DNA from: Ananas comosus
Lineage: Eukaryota; Streptophyta; Magnoliopsida; Poales; Bromeliaceae
Direction of reading: 5' to 3'
Length of the DNA: 64,000 bases
Assembly (NCBI RefSeq): GCF_001540865.1
Contig: NC_033621.1
Location: forward strand, 2,203,439-2,267,438
Shown here: positions 60,007 through 64,000 of the stretch, piece after piece
Layout of the letters: each line of letters begins with the position of its first letter
How positions within the stretch are numbered: position 1 is the stretch's first letter
The notes under the pieces: generated by a model
Told to the model about the DNA's origin: nothing
The model's input: the letters and a program-made list of their open reading frames with translations, nothing else
Databases searched by the model: none
Position numbers and translations under genes: made by a program

Positions 60007-60014
60007 GTTGACAC

Positions 60015-62240
60015 TGGTGAGGGAATAATGCTTGTGATGCAATCATGCAATTGCTCTGTTAACGATGTTTCTGGGCGGTGCAACAAATAAATGTACGTCT
60101 TATTTGATCGTAAGCATGCAGTTGTCATTGTGTTATGTAATTAGTTATCTCCAACCTCTCTCTTGTCCCCTCTTTATCCTATAATTTATCTGAATTATAA
60201 ATTATTTTAAATCGATTATTAAATTTATATTTTTTTAATTTGTTCGATTTGGATCGATCAACAATAATTGACTTTAAAATTTAAACTGATTATTTATTTT
60301 AATAATTTATAGCTACGAGAATTTAATGAAATATGCTAATTAAATTTGTAAATTTTGAAGTCAGAGTACTGCCGACGGACTCAATAATTTAAGAGGTTAG
60401 ATAGTGAATTTAAAATTTTGAAAAGTTGAGTAGCCAACTTAAAATAGTACATAATTCAGATAAGTTTTATAGGTTTATATCTTTTTTTGTTTGATATTTT
60501 TTTTTTATTTTGTTCTATAATTTTAGCACATAATCATCTTGATTCTTCCCCTTCTTCTTGCTTCTACTCAGGATTTTATGAAAATCCAGCAAAATGGCTC
60601 GAGGAGCGGGACTTGGAACGAGCGTGAAGTTTGGGTGATTATTTTTGCCTACATTCTTTCGTATATTTTTTTATTTTTTAAGATAAACTTAAAATTGTTT
60701 TCTTGTAATTTAGCTTATTTTTATTTTGATGCCCTGTGGTTCATAAAGTTTTACTTTGTCTGTCTGTGTTTAACTTTTATTTCACTAAAAACTCTGTATC
60801 AAATGGACTGGCAAAGTAAAAAGACTAAAAAAATATAAGATATATAACAAAGTAAAAAAATGCACTAACTACGTGAAACAAAGTAAAACTTTTTAAACTA
60901 CAAAGTGACAAAGTGGAAATGAGCTAAACCATAAAAGGGGCAAAGTGAAACTTTTCAAACTACGAAATGACAAAGCAAAAATGAGTTATTCCACGAAAGA
61001 GTAATTTGAAGTTTGTCCTTATTTTTTTATAAATTTTGCATTTACGAGGTTCGATTCATTTGTTAGTGGATATTTAGATTTGTAGACTGTTTGATATATC
61101 CATTTTTTTTTCCCCTTACGTTGAAGGATGTTATCCTTATTATTATTTTTATTTTAAAATTTTACCTATAAAATTTGAGAAATGTTTTGGGTCCTCCACT
61201 TTAGGGTATCTAATTATACTATTAATGTATTGATATACACATATAGAAAAACTAGAATACTTAGAATATGATAACAATACTCAATTATTATATTACATTA
61301 TTAATTATAATATTGTAGGGTACTTTTTAGAATATCTGTAGCACCATATATAGTGTACTTTGTTTTTAGAATATCTGTAGTACCATATATAATATATATA
61401 ATGTACTTGGTGTATACACAAAACGCATCAATCCAAACAAGGGATGGCCTAAGGTGTAGGACCCCACCAATTTGTTTCTTGTCAATTTTCCTGCACAGTC
61501 GTTAATGCACCACGTCATCAACACCCCCTCCTCCCTTAACATAAAATTAGATAAAATTGTTGAGAAATATTTCGATACACCGTATAAATCTTGACCATTT
61601 ATTTTTTTTAATAGATGGTTTAGATTTAATATGATTCTAGAGGTGATCTGCTATTGAAGTATAAGTACCATTCACCAGGTACCTATTTAAAATGTATTTT
61701 AGTCTTTGTAAAATAATTTGGTCTATAAAACCGGTTTCATCCAACTAAGAATACTGTGTCTCTCTTAAATACCTACAATAATAGTTGAATTTCAAATTAC
61801 AACCAAATTGTAAATTTAAATTCAAAACAACATTTAAAATTTTATAAATCAAATTCAAATTTTTTAAATATAAAACATAGATTTAAAATAAAACTTATAG
61901 TTCCAATTCAAAATATCAATTTAAGTCAATCATCTAATTTGATAAGTTATCAAAGTAAATAAGATATTTAATATTTAAAGGATGCTGACAAATTTAGTAT
62001 ATACTAATTTTTTTTCCAATGTTTTCATGTTAACTTTCGGTAACCTATTCAATAGGTTACTTTATATAAATTTCAACTATACCCTTTACTAATTAAGAAA
62101 TTAAATTTTAATAATTATGGTGTATCGAAGCATTCCTCAAAATTTTTTATAAAATATCCCTCCAATCCGTGACCAACCTTATCTAACACAATGGCAACAA
62201 ACTTAATAATTATAGTTATCTCATACAGCTGCTAAATATA
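60015..62240. other. Gene-poor AT-rich DNA
   Basis: No gene seen. Small local repeats occur: AAAGTAAAACTTTTTAAACTAC/AAAGTGAAACTTTTCAAACTAC-like units around 60880-60990 and a tandem duplication of TTTTTAGAATATCTGTAG at about 61325 and 61364. Open frames such as 60539-60838 are hydrophobic, low-complexity and unrecognised. Confidence 0.5.
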
Positions 62241-62244
62241 TTGA

Positions 62245-62690
62245 ATAGTAAATATATTATTACAAAGTTTAAGTTTTCATATTTATTTCTATAAAAATTC
62301 AGTAATATTATAATTGCATCTCTGATTTCTTACCGTTATAGCACTATTTATTTTTGAACAGAGAATAAATAAAATGATATTTTTATCATCACAAATATAG
62401 TGCTCAGATTTATGTAGAAATATTCTTCTAAAAATCTTCAACCGTCATTTTCTTCCTTTCTGCCATTACAAATAATATAAGAGGAGTAAAAAGATTAATT
62501 TACTCCATTCACTAATTAGAGTTCATTATTTTACCTATGATTAACTATATTTTTCTAATGGATCTTAATAATATGGTTATAATTGAAAATCTTAGAACTT
62601 TTGTAGAAATAAATATGAAAAATTTAATTTTATAGGGATATACGTATTATTCGATATGTTTATAAGAAACTGTATGTAATTAACCCTAAT
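62245..62690. mobile_element. Possible relative of the 63.4-64 kb element, gene-free
   Basis: The right part (ACCTATGATTAACTATATTTTTCTAATGGATCTTAATA ... AATTTAATTTTATAG) resembles the right arm at 63860-63995. The left part (TTTTCATATTTATTTCTATAAAAATTCAGTAATATTATAA) weakly resembles the left arm at 63460-63500. Boundaries are approximate. Confidence 0.35.
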
Positions 62691-63404
62691 AATTAATACA
62701 TGATGTCCCAAATTTAACATTTGTTGTTGTACATTTTTAATTGAGTTTATTTTTTATAAAAAGGTGAATCAAGCAGATAACTTACTATTTTTTTTAAAAA
62801 AAGTTAAATTGTAGAAAATCTTATTGCACCCTTTAGTGCTCGGCTCAATTACTTCTCAAATAAGTCTAATTATTTAGAATAATTCTTGAATTAGGTAAAA
62901 ATAAATTTACTGCCAATGTAATCTATAAATAATATCATGAAATTATATAAATTGAACAAATTATTCAATAAACCGTCAATTTTGCTGGTATTAGCAAAAT
63001 AAGAGATCTTCTTTATTTTTTTTATATTTATTTGTGCTTAGATATGGAACAATGCGATACGCAATTCATTTTAGTGCAAATTACAATCTAATTTGTTAAT
63101 TTTTTAAAACTTTTTAAATTTATTGAAGATGAAGATAAAATATAGGGTGATTATTGACGTAATTTTTGATATTTAAGATAAGCAAGAGGGCTTTTTATAA
63201 GCTGTCTGGTTTCTCGAAAAAGTATAATTTTTTTAAAAAATTTTAATTTTTGTCCTTTTGATTTTAAGAAAAAAAATTTCTATAAAAATAATTTATCATG
63301 TTTTATAAAAAAAATTAGTGTTTTCGTCTTTCTAAAAAATTTAATTTTTTATAAAATTGAGAATTTTTTTAAAAAAAATACTTATGTTTTTTGATTAATT
63401 TCAT

Positions 63405-64000
63405 ACAGCTCCCTACAAATATAATAAATAGCAGATATATCCCTGCAAAGGTCAACTTTCATAAATTATTCCTGCAAAAATCTTAATGTATTCAGATATA
63501 TTCTTCTGGTTAGAATCTGTTAGAGAACTGTTAATTTTTTAACAGCAGAGTTGTGAAATTACTATTTTGCCCTTTTTCTTTTCCTCTTCCTCTTCAGGCT
63601 GTGGGAACGGATGGCGGCGGCGGCGGCCTTGCGGAGCTTGTCGGGGTTGCGGCCAACGAGAACAAGGAAAAGGTGGAAGGCGAAGGCGCGGCCAATGCCG
63701 TCAAAGGCGCCCATGATGACGGCCCATGCGGGCATCACGACGGCGACGACAATCGGATCATCGACAACGACGACCAAGAAGGAGGAGAAGAAAAGTAGAA
63801 GGAAAATGAGGATACGAAGAAGAAAAGGAAAAGGAAGAGAAAGAAGAATAAAAATATCATTTTACCTCATTAACTAATCATGCTTAAGTATTTTAACTAT
63901 GATTAACTAGATTTCTCTAACAGATATTAACGGCAGGGACATATCTGAATACATTAGGGCTTTTGTAAGGATAACTTATGAAAATTGAATTTTATAGAAA
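63405..64000. mobile_element. Transposon-like unit carrying a gene fragment, cut by window end
   Basis: The left arm (about 63460-63540: TTTCATAAATTATTCCTG, TAATGTATTCAGATAT, ATCTGTTAGAGAA) is matched by the reverse complement of the right arm (about 63900-63985: TTTCATAAGTTATCCTT, TAATGTATTCAGATAT, ATCTGTTAGAGAA). Terminal inverted repeats of roughly 85-100 bases thus enclose about 350 bases of GC-rich, gene-like sequence. This layout fits a gene-fragment-carrying MULE or MITE. The outer right end and any TSD lie at or beyond the window edge. Confidence 0.5.
63600..63735 (-). pseudogene. Fragment of a beta-ketoacyl-CoA reductase (KCR1)-like gene
   Basis: The minus-strand frame from 63735 reads MPAWAVIMGAFDGIGRAFAF then HLFLVLVGRNPDKLRKA. 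This matches the start of the Rossmann fold of plant very-long-chain 3-oxoacyl-CoA reductases, which carry the TGxxxGIG cofactor motif followed by LVLVGRNPDKL. These ER enzymes catalyse the second step of fatty-acid elongation. Here the motif is GAFDGIG, Thr is replaced by Met, about five residues between AF and LVLV are missing, the upstream sequence is unrelated, and the frame soon runs into Lys/Arg-rich low complexity. It has no catalytic Ser/Tyr/Lys region. GC content differs sharply from the flanks, consistent with capture of a coding exon. Confidence 0.55.

Overview
This window is plant nuclear DNA, almost certainly from a monocot. Nine intron-containing protein genes with plant-only architectures are spread through AT-rich, transposon-littered intergenic DNA. 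They encode a CIN-type TCP factor, an ABI5-binding/NINJA-family protein, RIK, an HDA5-type deacetylase and others. The AFP-type gene has a very GC-rich first exon, as in many commelinid monocots. A commelinid such as pineapple is my guess, but the sequence does not prove the species. I rebuilt all gene models by hand from reading-frame continuity, GT/AG (one GC/AG) splice sites and family similarity. Every joined CDS closes in frame.

Layout, left to right. 1-3.4 kb: upstream DNA of a TCP transcription factor (3442-4251, +). 4.8-5.1 kb: a small MITE. 6.8-9.2 kb (-): the ESSS/NDUFB11-like subunit of mitochondrial complex I. 9.6-10.0 kb: a perfect inverted plus direct duplication ending at an N, probably an assembly error. 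10.6-17.1 kb (+): an NTF2 + RRM protein of the plant G3BP type, with a 36-nt coding tandem array and a GC-AG intron. 17.5-21 kb: transposon cluster with a Cassandra-type TRIM whose LTRs carry the 3' half of 5S rRNA, MITEs and SINEs. 21.2-24.7 kb (+): an AFP/NINJA-family gene behind ten ACGTG-core (ABRE/G-box) elements. 25-28.8 kb: a SINE, a solo LTR with a perfect 5-bp TSD, and a foldback element array.

29.9-31.8 kb (+): a glycerophosphodiester phosphodiesterase. 32.8-35.7 kb (+): a mitochondrial-type glycine-rich RNA-binding protein. 36.9-43.1 kb (-): RIK, a KH-domain protein. 44.4 kb (+): tRNA-Asn(GTT). 44.9-47.3 kb (-): mitochondrial ATP synthase gamma. 48.4-54.3 kb (-): an HDA5-like class II histone deacetylase with a second C-terminal domain. 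54.3-64 kb: no intact gene, only nested and decayed transposons. These include a hAT-like element with an 8-bp TSD split by a (TA)n-associated MITE, and at the right edge a transposon-like unit holding a broken fragment of a beta-ketoacyl-CoA reductase-like gene.

The genes do not form an operon or cluster. Two encode respiratory-chain or ATP synthase subunits and a third is probably mitochondrial, but this looks like coincidence. I found no convincing novel multi-gene system. The observations most worth follow-up are the Cassandra 5S element, the ABRE-dense AFP promoter, the gene-fragment-carrying element, the expanding repeat in the G3BP-like protein, and the YGSN-containing domain fused to the deacetylase.
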